Shown one piece after another: positions 49,203 through 62,854 of a stretch of 64,000 bases of DNA. Below the pieces are notes generated by a model. That model was not told the origin of the DNA, ran no database searches, and saw only the letters and a program-made list of their open reading frames with translations. The translations under genes were made by a program, and so were the position numbers. Every line of letters begins with the position of its first letter. The stretch's first letter is position 1. This DNA is from Zonotrichia leucophrys gambelii (Eukaryota > Chordata > Aves > Passeriformes > Passerellidae), in the NCBI RefSeq assembly GCF_028769735.1, contig NC_088173.1, positions 66,052,963 through 66,116,962 of the forward strand. Reading direction: 5' to 3'.

Positions 49203-51169
49203 GTGCTTGTGTTTCCTTAGCTTTTTGGCAACGGCATCCCAAACAAAGTTCAACACTCCTGGCAAGTGTGAGGATGCTCAGCACAGATCAGGTGTGTGAT
49301 GTTGTCTCACATCTACAGCCTCCCTAATCTGAATGTCCTTCCTAGGCCACTATCCAGGCACTAATCCTCCCCTTATTTACCAGCAAAGTGCTCCTTAAAT
49401 AACTGCATCCTCAGTATTCAGCCTTTAAAGCATCAGGATTAACATCCCTTAAAAAAATAAAAACTGGGTAATATGAGAGCAGATATTCCCATTATCCACA
49501 TATCTACATATTTTTTAATCCCAACCAGCATGTGGTCCTGGTATTATCTCATGGCAGTATGTTCCAGAGTTTATCTGGAATAACTTTGCTTTTCATCACC
49601 TTCAAAGTTCCCTGAATATTTCCTTGTTTGTGGGTCAGGCTGCTTTTGGCTTTCTGGACAGCTCTGTTCATACTCAAGGCATCTGAGTAACAGATTCCAT
49701 CTACTCTAAGACACTGAAAAGAAAAAGAAGGCAAATGAGGCTCTCCTGGACAGCAAGTTATCCAATACACAGCGTTAGTGGAACCAGCACAGTGTCATCT
49801 GAGGTGAACACAAGACCAAGAAAACAATCTCAATACTATGCAGGGCTTTATAGCAGATCTTGAAGCCCTGAGCAATCCAAGGTGGCTAATTAGCCAAGAA
49901 AATCGAGTGAAATGCAACATTTCTTAATCAAAGATGACAGCTAACCATGAATCTGCTTTTGATATGAAAACTGATTGTTTACACAAGGAAAAGTGGTGCT
50001 GAGTTTGAGCAAAGCATCATTGGCTCAAGCCAACCACACAGAGAAATTGGGTGGAGCTCATTTTGTCTGAAAGCACCTCACTGAGCCATGCTGGAAATCG
50101 TCAGTGAGCATGAAGAGATGGGGACCAGTAAGGTGAACTGGTCAGTGCCTGGGCAGGAAACCACCCAAGATCAGGGAAAAAAGGACAACCTCTAGGACCT
50201 TCCCTAGCAGAGTTCTTCCAAAAGGACCCACAGGGCAAACCTTGCTAAAGGGAATCACTGACACTTTTGGCAGAGCATAACACAGTTTTTAGAGGCTGGG
50301 AGACTCTGTCTCAGGGTCCCCAACCCATCCACCACTCCAGGGGCAGAGATAGATGCCACATCTCTCCAGAGAAAGCTGATTACAGAAAACCTGCCATTTT
50401 CTACTGGAATTATTTCTATGAAGCATCACTGTCCTTGTTTCACACCTGAGAAGCTCATCCCCATGCTGGTGATGGCAAAGACAAAAGGGATTTCTCTCAA
50501 ATCAGTCAGGAAAGTGACTGATTCACAAAGATTTAAATGATGGTTTGTTAAGTGTCAGATGAGAGAAGAGTAACCATCAGTCTTTCTCTCTCTATGGTTA
50601 CAGCCTTGAACTCCTCTACAGGAATGGATCTCAGGTACATCAATCATACATTGGGATATTTAAGGGTTAAATAGAGATTACAAAGCATTTTCTCTGCTGG
50701 TGAGAATGCATTCAAAATCTATTACAAATAAAATTTTTAAAATTACAAAGGAAGCTCTACTGATAACTGTCACAGTGAAAACTCCCTGAACTAAATTTGT
50801 AATCAAAAGCGGTAAAATAGTAATCTAAGGCTGTTCAGTTCACCTTTAAAAGAAGAAAACTGGAAGAAGGAGGGAGCTGAAATCTGTGTCACTCGATAGC
50901 TCCTGGCAAACTCTTCCTGGCTTTATGGTTATGCTTCTAAATCCTCTCAATTTAATGGTGTAGGTTTCCCTATTTTTAGATCACAAATTAAGGCAGCTCT
51001 GCTTTTTCCCCTACATTATTTTCTAACCAGACCATGGTTATTAAAGTTAGCAGGCAAAGAAACGAGAGCGCCCTTTATATAAAAAAAATTTAAAAATAAT
51101 AATAAAAAAAACCCCCACTGCACAATCAGCATAACCACACGGCTGGAGAAAGAAAATCACTCCCAGGGG
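49203..51169 (-). other. Noncoding sequence, nothing recognised
   Basis: AT-rich, with no exon or identifiable repeat. It ends in an A-rich stretch at 51080-51115. Confidence 0.5.
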
Positions 51170-51800
51170 CTGACAGAGCTCTTGAGTTTCCACTTCAGCG
51201 GCCCACGAGGCAGCTCTGCTGCTGGGACTCCCGGGCCCCAGAGGTGCCAGGACGAGTGACGGAGGAGCTGCCTTGGCACAAGGCTCCCTCCAGCACAGGT
51301 CACCCTCAGGGCTGCACTGAGTGTCAGCCCACAACGCTTGGGCTGGACTGAGACCAAGGAACCCCCAGTTTAATGCAGTAATCGGGGTAAATTTGGCACC
51401 TTGGGGCCTCCTCTCTGCCCGGCCGCAGCAGGCCTTGCGAGGTGTCTGCGCTGTGAGGGCACGCTGTCCTCCAGATTGTTTTGAAACAACAAGAAAAAAG
51501 CTTATCATAATCCTGCTGGCAATTAGAGCCTGGCTGGCTGCAAAGTGCAATGCATTTATCAAAACCTCCTTTGAAGGCGCTGAGGGAAGTGAATTTGAAG
51601 CTGTTGGGGACTGCAGGAGTAAGAGAGCCCAGCTGCTCCCGGGGAGCCTGGACTGAGGCGAGGGGGCAGAGGGAGGAGGGAGAATTTCCTCGTCTGGGAC
51701 ACGCACGTTTTCCATCAGCCTGTGTGTGTGTGTGAGGATAAATAACATTTTATCTCTCTCCCTGTGTCTCTTGAAAGCTCGGCCAATTACAGCTGGCACG
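51170..51800. other. GC- and CpG-rich islet with a long minus-strand frame
   Basis: About twenty CpGs in 630 bp. A 250-codon minus-strand frame (51047-51799) crosses it, but it has no known domain and runs into low-complexity Phe/Ile/Lys sequence, so I do not call it a gene. The centre (51480-51640) has an AT-balanced, motif-rich look: gcttatcataatcc, gcaattagag, tttatcaaaacctcctttg. A (TG)7 run lies at 51721-51734. It is a candidate regulatory element. Confidence 0.28.
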
Positions 51801-54800
51801 CTTAGGGGGCTCTTCCTGCAAACTTTGCCAAAAAATTAACCACTCCTGGAGCAATAAATCATCCCAGACCAGGCTTCTTCTGCCCTCATCCCCACCAATG
51901 TGAGAAAAACCCAAACTTAAAATTTTTTTTTTAAAAGTTGCCAGTTTCATGAATGTCAGGAGGCCAAAACTGGCACCTTTTGCCTTTTTTAAACATGCAT
52001 CAGCACGAGCTTCCCAGAGGCAATTCATACACAGCAACATGTTGAAGGGGCTCACCTGTCCTTGCCGTACAGTGAGGCTCTGGTTCAGCAGCATGAGGTG
52101 GGATTAAAAGTGTAGTCTTGTAAAAACCATCAAAAGTAACAGGCTCAGTTCCCAGAACCTCTTCCAGCACAGACTGGGTACTGGCATCTGATTAAATTCT
52201 CTAGACTCCCTTAATTTCCAACCTAGCACCCACTGCTCTCTCTGCAGCCCTCCAGACCTCTGGACATGTTTTTCCCTCTCCCTTCTATTCACAATTCACA
52301 AGTCTCCTTCAAGGGCAGGGGGAGGAAAATTGTTTATGATGCTCTCTCTTTTCATGTGCTTCTCTGTGTCCAGTGTGGGCATGCAACCCTTGGCCACAGC
52401 TTGGAGCAAGAGCATCTTCCCTCTGAGCACAGACTATCTCCCTGGATTTTTATGCTGTAATGTAAGTTCTGTTCCTCCAGCAGGTAGAGAGGTGGATGAG
52501 GACACCAAACCTCCCCTGCCTTAGGGGGAAGGAGCTGAGCCCAGCCCATGGTGCACCCACCCAAAACTGCTCTGGCTCTTTGCAGAAGCATGTTGGCACA
52601 CACAAGCCTTCAGCACAAAAAAGGGGTGTCAGAATAGGGAGTAAAAACCATGGGAGAATGGGAATAAGCAGATGAGAAGGTAAAGATGCATTAAAGATTA
52701 ATTAAATTGTCCTGAGCAAACTGTCTGCACAGAGCAGGACCCCGTGTCATCCCCCTGCATCTCCACATCCCCTTCCAAAACAGCCTTTCTCCTCCGCAAG
52801 GTTTTGTTCATCCAAAACCACTGAACAATCGTTGCCTTGAGTATTATTTTAATCATTCCCAAATGCCTTTCCTTTGGAAGATTCCTGCTGAGATCCCAAG
52901 CTGGGTTCTCCACCAGAGTAAATCAGCCCAGCTACTGTAATGGGGCTGCTGATTTACATCTCCTAGAGACCCACCCTCCTCCCAGCCAACTCCACTCCCT
53001 GAGCTCACTCTGCACAAACCTCCTCTAAAAACCTCCTGGCAAAACCTTGCTGCGCATCCTCCCCTGCACGGGGCTATTCTTGGGATTTAAGGAATGTGGA
53101 CATGATGCTGCTATGAAAAGGGGCACTGTACTGAGTTTATACATGGGGAGGTTGCAGGGATGAGAGCGGGGTGTAGTGGCCTTACATCTGTGACAATGTT
53201 ACAGGGATGACAACGGCAAAAAAACTTTGATCAGTCCCAGAGTACAAATGCAGGTTTATATCCTTGCCATCTGGCAGAGTATCATGTTAAGAGCTGAGCA
53301 GACAACAGTGGCTGCTGCTACACAGTGTACTAAATACCAATAAAAGCTGAATGGATCTGCAATAGAGCACACTTTAGAAATAGCTGTGAAAGGAAAATCT
53401 AGGCCACTAAGTGCTGTTAAAAACAATGTCCTTATATTTTTTCCCTTCCCCTTACTATTCTCCTCTGTTTTGCTTCTGCTCTTGGGATTCCTCTTCCCTC
53501 CCTTTTCCCAGCGCTGGTGGCTGCACAGAGAGGGATCAAGTGAAATGCTGAACCTAAACTGAAGGTTGTGTTCATTTAACAAGCACTGAATGTCGGTCAG
53601 GAGGGGCAGACTGGCAGCTGCCCTCACAGCTGAGGCCAATCCCCCTCCACAAATGGTGAAGCACAACATCCCCACAAATGGAGGAGGTGGCTGCAATCTC
53701 TCCTTTCCTCCTCTTCCTTCCCTACTCAGCACAAAGGCATACAGGACACACATTGACCCAGAGACCCATGGATAAAACCCTGGACCAGTGTAATCATTGT
53801 CTTTTGCACTTCTGCAGAGCTTCTTCAGCACAAGCTGCTCCAGTCATTCCCTGGGCCTTGCCCAGAGCAGCTACAAACTCCCAGCTATGATCAATCCACC
53901 ACTGCTCTGCAAACATCTCCAATGCAGATGTCTCAGCTCAAATGCTTTTTACTAGAAACTAAGTGGACACACTCTGCCCTGCACTTTCCACATGCCAAAG
54001 CTCAGACACATACAGGAGTGCCTTACACATTGGTATTGAGGCTGCCAAGAGACAGACTGTCCCTCTGATGGGCATCAGGAGGGACAAAACCTTATTTCAC
54101 TCATGAGTTCACCACAGCTTAAGGATATTTGCCCATGTTAGGAGCAAAGTCAGCAAGAGACTGGTTCCCAGAAATCAGTTTCAACACCAAGACCACCACT
54201 CCTGCTACTTAACCTCACAGGCCACAAACCTCAGCCCAAAATATCATTCTTCACACCAAGCTGTATAAAATGTCTCAGCCACCAAATTGTCACACAGACA
54301 GACACAACACAGAAATGCCAAGAGGGACTCTCCAGTGATGCACTGCAGAAAACACCAAGGACAATGGCACATTTTCTAAGGAACCCCATGGGAACTCTTC
54401 TCTCTGCTTTGGTATGCATTTCCCATTGAATTAGTAAGAATATTAACCAGCAATTAGAAGAAAAATTTAGCCTGGCACTTAGGTCTCATTGTTACTAAGC
54501 TTTCCTATCAGGAAATACAAGGGTCTCAGAAGGGAAGCAATGGAAATGATCACTCAAAACAACTGAGCAGGCTGCTAGACTAGACACTACAGGCAGCAGT
54601 CCTGACCTGGCAGGAAAAGCCAATAGCCCTATTCTTCCTCTTTGGCATCTGTGATCCTACAATTGCTCAGTCATTTCAATAAATCCTTCAGCACCTCTAT
54701 TTGGTTTCATTATTTTATGGGCTTATTTCTCAGAAGAACTCACTGCCCATCATTCAGGCCAGCTTTTCATCTTCCCAAATGTGCTCAGCACCCAAGAGGC

Positions 54801-57800
54801 ATCTTTGGAAAGTCCCAGGGGAGGTGGCAAGGACCCTGCCAAGACTCTGAGGCACTGAGCGCCTATTTCATGGCTGCCTAACTCTTCAACAGGAAGAAAT
54901 GTTTGCATGATGCTCTTAGGGATGTTCACACTGTCAAAAGGGCTAGATACTGCTCTCCCAAAGTAACTTGACCCATTTAAAGAACTTCTCCAGGAAAGCC
55001 AGTTGGGTATCTCTGACATCTGCACTACCACAGCCACTCTACTAAGAACCATCCCCTTTATCTCACTATATATTTGCTGATAGCTGAGCTATGCAGTGCA
55101 GTGGTTCTGGCATCCCAGCAATGGCTAGTTATCAGGAGCAAGAAAGCACGAGGTCTGGGAACTCATTGAAAACATTCAGAGGTGATATGTGAGGGACTGG
55201 GAGAGATTAGACAGGGTTTGCTGGGGCTCCAGGAATTCCTGCCATTCAGGGGTTACATGGCAGGATTTCTTTTTTCCATGGGACAGCAGCAAGACAGAAT
55301 TTCCATTTGTCTTTAAAGCTGTTTTCCCAAAACTGTCACACATACACAGCTTCCCCTGGTTTTTCTCCAGATGGGGTACCCAGGGCAAGTCCTTGGAGTT
55401 ACAATCCTCATGTGCACTGGAGAGACTCAACCAGGCTCTCATTTCACCAGGAACTAAACTTTGGAGCCTGACTGACAGCAGCCACAGCTGCCTGCCCTGC
55501 AATTCACCACTTAGAAAGGCCTAATTAGTATGAGGTAATTAGTTTCAGGCAAAGAATGTTTGAAAACTAATCTGTGTGTGTAAGGTCAGCCATCCTACGT
55601 TTTGTTCAACATACTTTATTCTTCTCTGCTGCTGAAAGAGATCCCAGAAAGATGATGTAAGACACCTAGACCAGGCAGACGCTGGAGACTCAGAGAATCA
55701 AGTGTTAAACATACCCAAATGCCTAAAGATGCAACTTCAACCCTAAAGGCTTCTGATGTAACAAGCATATAAAATGTGGAAGTTTCATGGATGATGCTCA
55801 TTATCCCGAAAGCTCATCTGCCTTTCCCAAACGCCTCCACACCTAGGTTCTTGCTTTTCCAGGGGAAAAACAAAAAACAACAAGGCAACACAGCAGTGAT
55901 CCAGCAGAAGACAGAAGTGCTGACAATGAGCTCTGGCCAGAGCTGTGGCTGAATTCATTTGCCACTGGGCTCCTGCCCGGTCATGGGGCAGCTGTGAAAA
56001 CAAGGCCATTGGGAAAGCACCACGTGAAGCCAGAGTGGAAATGCCAACACAACCCCAAAGCAACAGCAGCCAACCTCAACCACAGACACTACAGTGGCAG
56101 CTTTCTTGCATTGTTGTTGTTTTTCCCTAAAATAGCCTGTCAGATAAACAGAGCCAGTGATTAGCTAAGTGCCATCCTCTCTAATACAGGCTTGCCCATT
56201 ATCTGCTCCTGACACCCAACATGTAATTGCAGTGCAACACCCCAGCAGGACAGCCTGTCCCAGGAGGGACTGAATGGACTGACTGGGAGAGTTAAAAAGC
56301 CAGGAAATGAAAAGGTTGCACTCCAGCAGGGTGAGGATGTCAGAATGGGGATTTCAGCAGCAGCAGCGCTGGAGAGGTTGGCTACCTCTCAGGAGCACAC
56401 CCGGATTCCAAACCTGGGTCTGGTAAGGTTTCCCACCCACAAAAATAGCCACATGCTCCCTGTCAACAAGACCTGGGCTCTTCCCTCTTTCCTTCCTGTT
56501 TATAACACATCTTCTGAAGGATGTCAGCAGAATAAACAGCTCCCTGTGCTCCAGAGACAGCCTCTGCCTCGCCAAGTGAAAAATCTCCACAGAGAAAAAC
56601 AAGAGGGGTGAGGAAGAATTTTATCACTCTCTGGCCATCTTTTTTTAACTGCTCAAAAAAATAAAAATAAATAAAAAGCCATTCATTTCAATGATCCTGT
56701 TTGCCAAGCAAACATATGAACAACCTGATGAGCACAGTGGAAGAGCAACATACCAAGTCCTGTGGGCTCTGGGCCAGACACAAGCCATCCTTGCCCCTGA
56801 ATGCAGGACTGAGTCCCCCATAAACACGACACTGTTTAAGTGTTTGCTGCAAACAGGAAGGTATCATATTTGGGAACTTCATGTTTTCTGTGCTGGAGAC
56901 AGGAAAATATTTGGACAGAGACAGCAAAGGGAAGGCTGTGTGTCTCCACAAGCAATGCACAAACACACACTGCACCAGCTAGGGACAAATATGTACCTCC
57001 CTTTGTCTCTTGTTTCTCCCATTTTACTCTTATTTCAGCTTTTTCTCTGAAAGAAAGTTACAGTTTACCACCTGTCCAAGATGCAAGGTCAAGTCTCTCT
57101 CTCTTTTCAAAGGGAAAATATATTTAATTCCAGATCAGAGATTTGATCATGGAGATCCATATCCTGGGACAGCAACCTGAACTCAAGATGAAGAGCACCT
57201 CGCTGTCCTGCTATTCCAGTGTCTTGGCCTTTTTGGAGATATTCCTATTTACTTTTTCTTCTTATACAAGTAGGTTTGTCTCAATAAAAGCAACAAAACA
57301 ATTTCAGGAAAGCTTCATTTCTCAAAAAACATTTCCATCATCTCTCATGGTAACTTAACTTTCTCTAAGTATGCAGAGTGTGAGCCCAGCTGCAATGTGT
57401 GTGTTGTGCAAACCTGGTGAGACAGCTGAAGTCAGCAGATGTGGTGTGGATTTGCAGTGCTTTCTTGGAATGAAGAACTTTGCCTTCTATTTATCACACA
57501 CTTCCTTGCTAAAGAAACACTCTTAAAATGGCATTCACATTTTCAGTAAATGCTTTAGGAAAAGAAACAGAGAAGACCATCAATTACCAAGGAAAAAAAC
57601 CCAAAACACTATCCTAGGCAATGGCAAAAAACAGCCTGTAATCCAAGTTTTGCTGTTACACTGACACAAAGTTGGACTCATCCTGATCTTGTCCATAACG
57701 TGACTGCTCAGTCACCCTAATTTAAACAGGCAGCACAAAGCTGTTCTCATGCAAATAATATACAAATCTGCCATGATTTGGTAATACTTAGCTTAATTTG

Positions 57801-58377
57801 ACAGCTATTCATACCATCAGACAAGTATTGATTATAAATAAAGATAAAGAATGAGAAACTCGTGTTTAAATCCTAGGCAATTAATAACTAAAGATAGACA
57901 GAGGCAGATGAAATCTGTCAGCACATGGAAAGGATCCACTAATTGCATTGCACATAAGTTGCAAAAGTAGACAGCTTTTACTGCTTTGTTTTTCAGAAAG
58001 ACAAACTTATAAGAGAGTTTAAAATTATGATGCCTATCTGTGGCTGCAGCACCCAATTGAAGAGGAAAATGCCACATCTGCCAGGCACCTTTCAGGTGTC
58101 CTACCCCAGCTCCTCTGCTCCACAAGGGACGTGGGACACCATCAGCACCTCCCTCATACTGAGATTTCCCTCCTATTAGTCAGGTGACTTCCCTGTTGAC
58201 TTTACTTCCTTTTCTTTAATGTCTCTGAGGCTGAGCTTTCCATTATAAGTCCATTCATATTTAATCTCTACCTCTATTTAACTTGTCAAGGCTCTAATAA
58301 ATGAGGAGAGCACTCTTGGCCAAAGGTTTTCCTCTGATCTGCTTGGTCCAAACAGGCCCAAGGAAGTGGATATATCT
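51801..58377 (-). other. Noncoding sequence, nothing recognised
   Basis: No exon, transposon or RNA gene was recognised in this 6.6 kb. Reading frames of 60-191 codons occur on both strands without domain motifs. Confidence 0.5.
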
Positions 58378-58792
58378 TGTATTTGTGGAGTACCCAGACG
58401 AAGGAAGGAATGATGAATCTGACTCCATGTTCTTAGAAGGCTAATTTATTACTTTATGATACTATATTATATTAAAGAATACTATACTAAACTATAGTAA
58501 AGAATACAGAAAGGATACAGACAGCAGGCTAGAAAGGTAATAATGAAAACTCGTGACTCTTTCCAGAGCCTCGACACAGCTTGGCCCTGATTGGTCAATG
58601 AGTCAAAACAACTCACATGAAACCAATCAAACATCCACCTGTTGGATAAACAATCTCCAAACACATTTCAAAGCAGCAAAACACAGGAGAAGCAATGAGA
58701 CAATATTGTTTTCCTTTTTCTCTGAGGCTTCTCAGCTTCCCAGGAGAAGAATCCTGGGCAAAGGGATTTTTCCAGAAAATATGACTGTGCCA
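58378..58792 (-). mobile_element. Endogenous-retrovirus LTR, minus orientation
   Basis: Read on the minus strand it starts TGGCACAGTCATATTTTC, contains ctttgcccaggattcttc, ctgggaagctgagaagcctc and ggagattgtttatccaac, and has AATAAA before ttagccttctaagaacatgg near the 3' end. It ends about ...aaatACA. It is about 415 bp and matches the plus-strand copy at 62855-63261 along its length. No target duplication was identified and no internal viral genes are attached. Confidence 0.85.
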
Positions 58793-58871
58793 GATACAAA
58801 CTCCAAATGACACAGTTGACAACTGGGAAGATGCAGCCAACAGCACGCAGGCACCCCAGCCACACAGCACA

Positions 58872-59040
58872 CCCACCACAGAATCAGTGAGGCTGGAAAA
58901 GATCTCTGAGATCACCCAGTCCAACCTGAGACCCAACACCAGCCTGGCACCAAGTGCCACATCCAGCCTCTCCAAACACCTCCAGGGATGGGGACTCCAC
59001 CACTGCACCCCTTCAGGCTGAGACAGATCCACCCCAGGCT
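58872..59040 (-). mobile_element. CR1 LINE 3'-end fragment
   Basis: Antisense CR1 text: cacagaatcagtgaggctgg, gatctctgagatcacccagt, ccaacctgagacccaacacc and ctccagggatggggactcca. It lies 80 bp from the LTR at 58.4-58.8 kb, so this is a small repeat cluster. Confidence 0.8.
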
Positions 59041-60584
59041 CCAGCTCCCACCCCAGCCTTGCTCAAAGGTCACTGTTAAACCCTGGGAGAAGGAAGAGAG
59101 CAGTCACAAGTGAAAACGGCCATCATGCAGGTTAAGTAAAAGCAGTTTTGAGGACTGCAGGAGGCTGAGATGCTGGGTTCACCAGTCTCCTCTCGCCTTG
59201 GAAAGAGACCACTTTAGAGAGCCACTCCACATTTTTCAGGAGCAGGAACTGATCCCACTCTTTTGGCCCTCTTGGAGCTGCTTTGCCTCTGAGGCCTATT
59301 CACTAGTGCAGCTTAGGCTGGCACAAATCCCATAAACACCCATTAAATAAAAGTGTAAGACACAGGATGGCACAAGAGCTCACCCTGGCCAGAAGCACCA
59401 TAAAGAGAGTCTCCAACTGCAGTGGTTGGTGCTTCTATTTGACCACACTTTCAGCCCTTTTTTCCCCTGAAACCGTTGGTGTCCTCATTGCTCACAGCTC
59501 CAGGGCTGGCTCCCAGTCACCAGGACCTTTCCCTCTCTCTCTTCTATCATGCCCTGCCACAAGCCCCCACCCTTGCCCACCAGCATTGGCCATCCCCACA
59601 CACCCAAGGCACACACCCAAGGCACACCAGCCCTTCCCACCCTGTGTGTTCCATTTCTCATGTCACACCCTGCCCACCCCACCAACAACCCAGCCCCTCA
59701 TGGCACACACTGCAGCAGTCCAGATCACTCTCTCAGCAGACAGAACAAAGGACAAGCCCTTCTCTGCACCAGCTGCCAGTTCTTCCTCCCCCAACCCCAA
59801 CACCAGCAGACATTGATCTGAAAAACGTCACCTTTGAAGCCAAAACCCGTTTGGGGGCTGGATGCTGGGAAGAGGAGGCCTTTTCTGTCCATGCTGCCCA
59901 GACACTCCGGCAAGCAGCACTATCTCAGCTTGGCTCCCTCCTCAGCCCCAGACAAACGTGGCTTCGCTCTTGACTTGCTATTTAAAACCAAGACTGGCAC
60001 ATGGCAGTTTCAGATTAACGAGCTGGAGCCATGGGGGGCGGGCGGTGTCCCTGTCCCCTGCCCAGAGCCAGGCACCCCCACAGCAGAGCTCCGGCCTCCT
60101 CCATGTCAGACCAGCCCTTTTAGTAACTGGTGGCATTGTCCTACTGTTTAATTTAAGGAGGATCATTCCCTAAAACCCATCAGAAGCTGCAGCTGCAGGG
60201 GAGTGGAGGCTCAGCCGGATATATTGCATAAATGTAAGGGTTTATTGCATTTACACATCCCCTCTCAGCACACTTTACCAGAATAGCTCTTTATCTGCAG
60301 ACATGGCTCGTTGACCCGGGCTGAGCGTGGAGCCTGCACTGAGGTGAACAGCAGGACTGAAAGCACTTGGCTCCCTGAGCTGTGTCCCTGCTCCCAGCCT
60401 GCTCCCTCAGGAGTTCACAGCTGGGCACTGAAAGCCTCCTCCATCCAGGGCCTGGCACAAAATGGGTGTTTGGTTTCATGTATGATTTCAGAGATTTTGA
60501 AATCTGAACCAAAGTGGAGCAGCAGCAACACCTGAAGTGTGGAAATTGTCTTACAAGGAAAATCTTATTTTCCTTTAGAAAACA
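59041..60584 (-). other. C-rich noncoding sequence
   Basis: At 59520-59810 the plus strand is C-rich, with a small acccaaggcacac duplication near 59604-59628, giving Pro/His/Ser-rich frames that look like composition artefacts. No exon was recognised. Confidence 0.5.
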
Positions 60585-61034
60585 ATGGACCTGTTGGAGA
60601 GAGTCCAGAGGAGACCACAAAGGTGATCAGGGGGCTGGAGCCCCTCTACTGTGGGGACAGGCTGAGAGAGCTGGGGGTGTTCAGCCTGGAAAAGAGAAGG
60701 TTCCATGGAGACCTTCTAGCAGCCTTCCAGTATCTAAAGGGGATTTATAAAAAACACTTTAAAAACACTCATCCCCCTTTAGATAGGACAAGGGGGAATG
60801 GTAATTTAGATCAAATGTTAGTAAAAAATTCTTTACTGAGAGGTTGGTGAGGGACTGGGACAGCTTGCTCAGGCAAGCTGTGGATGCTCCATCCCTGGAA
60901 GTGTTCAAAGGCAGGTTGGACAGGGCTTTGAGCAACCTCATCTCATGGGTGGCACCACTGCCCAGGCAGGGGGTTTGGAATGAAATGATCTCTAAGATCC
61001 CTTCCAATCCAAGGCATTCTATAATTCTATGATG
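60585..61034 (+). mobile_element. CR1 LINE 3'-end, longest copy in the window
   Basis: About 450 bp of clear CR1: gagagtccagaggagaccac, aaaggtgatcagggggctgg, ctgagagagctgggggtgtt, cagcctggaaaagagaagg, aattctttactgagaggttg, ccatccctggaagtgttcaa, then gatctctaagatcccttcc and terminal attctataattctatgat. It is the usual 5'-truncated remnant; the broken reverse-transcriptase C-terminal frame is not functional. Confidence 0.9.
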
Positions 61035-62854
61035 ATTTTCAATAGGCTTGTCTATGTCTCAGGTTCAGCAAAGCCCACACAACTCTGGGAGGAACTTTAC
61101 TTTCAGTGGGATAGGATTGCAATTTCTGAAGGAAAATAGTTATTTTTCCTTTATATATAATATTTATTTTACTTTATATTTTTTTCTTAGTCTCTATATC
61201 AGAGGTAATGTAATCACAAACACAGAAAATACAAGAGTGTATATTTGTCATTCTTTGATGCCCAGGGCAGCCATTTGCAGTGATTTTAAACAGGTTAAAG
61301 CCCTGTCACATGCACACAGTAAGATTTTACATGACTGCTGTGGCATTTCCCCCAAGGTCCCAGCCAGGACCAGAGCCCCAGACTGAATGAGATACAGAGC
61401 AAACACACAAAAAGAGAGGACATCCAAATGGACAGACCAGAAACAAAACAGGAGGATAAACAGACCTATGAAATTATCTGGCCACAGTTCCACAGGAGAT
61501 CAATTCTAGGGCCAGGAATCACCCCAAGGGCAGGTCACACCAAGCTCTGCACAGGTCTGCACAACTGTAAAGACACTTTAAAATCAGAGTGACTGCAGAG
61601 GGAAACATAGATTTGGGGCACCAAGAGTCCAGACACACGTGCCAGGAGCCTCCTCTTTACAGCTGCACTCCTGCTTTCTGTGGCAAATCAGAACCAAAAG
61701 AGCATCATCGGTAGATCGTGACATCATTTAATACCTTTGCATTCTTAGTGCACCTGGCCAAGAAGAACAACAGGCATTTTATGTTGATTTGGGATGCAGG
61801 TCCAGTGCTCTCAGGATTTAGCTGTACTGCAGGATGAGAAGCTTGGGGAGACCAGTGCTGGGTGGAGAAAAAGAAATAGCCAGAGAGAGGATTAACCTAA
61901 ACAATTGCAAGAGGACTGACAGTGATGGAGCCTGGGTGATAAAAACCAGGTGCAAAACACAAAATTACTTTAACACTCAGAAGCAACTCTAAAAACTCCA
62001 CAGGAACATGGAGAGACATTTATGTCATCCTCGTGTGAGCACAAGGCAGCAACGTGCAGATGGTGAACAGCTCAGACTGAAACCATCTGAAGGGCTGAAG
62101 TGACAGCCCCCAAAGCTGCTGGATGGGAACAAACCCAGCTACAGTGGGTACAGTCTCACAGCAATCTGTAGGCTGAAAGGTGTAGGTGAAATCTTGGTAT
62201 TTCACATTTCACACCATGCAATGGATGCTCCTTTCCATGTGCCCAGCGATGCCAGCACAGCAATGGGGTGACATCATGACTCAGGTAATACCAGCAAGTC
62301 ACAGCACCCAAAGAGAGGGGCTGGAAGCTGAAGGGACAACTTGCAGGGCTGCATGAACTTTTGCTCCCTCCTGATGCTGCTGGTGCACACTAAAAATACT
62401 TGGCTGTTGTAGAAGACACCTGAACGAAAAAGAACAGCATTTGTGTTCTAACCCTAGGAGCCTCATGACTGAAGTCAACGAAAAATCAGGTCTATGATCC
62501 CTACAAGACAAGCCACATCCTAGGCTAAAAAGCCACCATCAGGCCCAGCAGAGCTGAAACTGTGGACAGAAAACCACCATGACCCTCAAGCCCATCACCA
62601 GGTGCTGGCTCTTTTGTGTCCCTTCAGATTCAGATGAGAACAGGCATTAAATCCACAGCAGATCTGTGGTTCAGGACTCCGGCCCTAAAAGGGAGGCTTT
62701 GCCTTACTTATTTTTACATTCCAGTCATACATAAACAAAGAATATGATCTGCTTTTGAGGATTTAAAGTCTGTGGATCTCGCTGTCCACGTTAAGGTGCT
62801 TGGCTGGTGCCACCATCAGATGTGATGTGCCAGGTTGACGTTTTTCCCTCCCCT
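61035..62854 (-). other. Noncoding sequence between CR1 and LTR, nothing recognised
   Basis: AT-rich near 61140-61200. No exon, RNA gene or transposon was recognised. Confidence 0.5.

Noticed and set aside
51047..51799. 250-codon minus-strand frame as a new gene
   Set aside because: No recognisable domain, a low-complexity hydrophobic/Lys tail read from an A-rich tract, and a GC-rich setting that makes stops rare. A frame this long can arise by composition.
58613..59032. 139-codon minus-strand frame as a gene
   Set aside because: It runs across an LTR and a CR1 fragment.
60514..60850. Frames in the 60.6 kb region as genes
   Set aside because: They are pieces of a 5'-truncated CR1 3' end.
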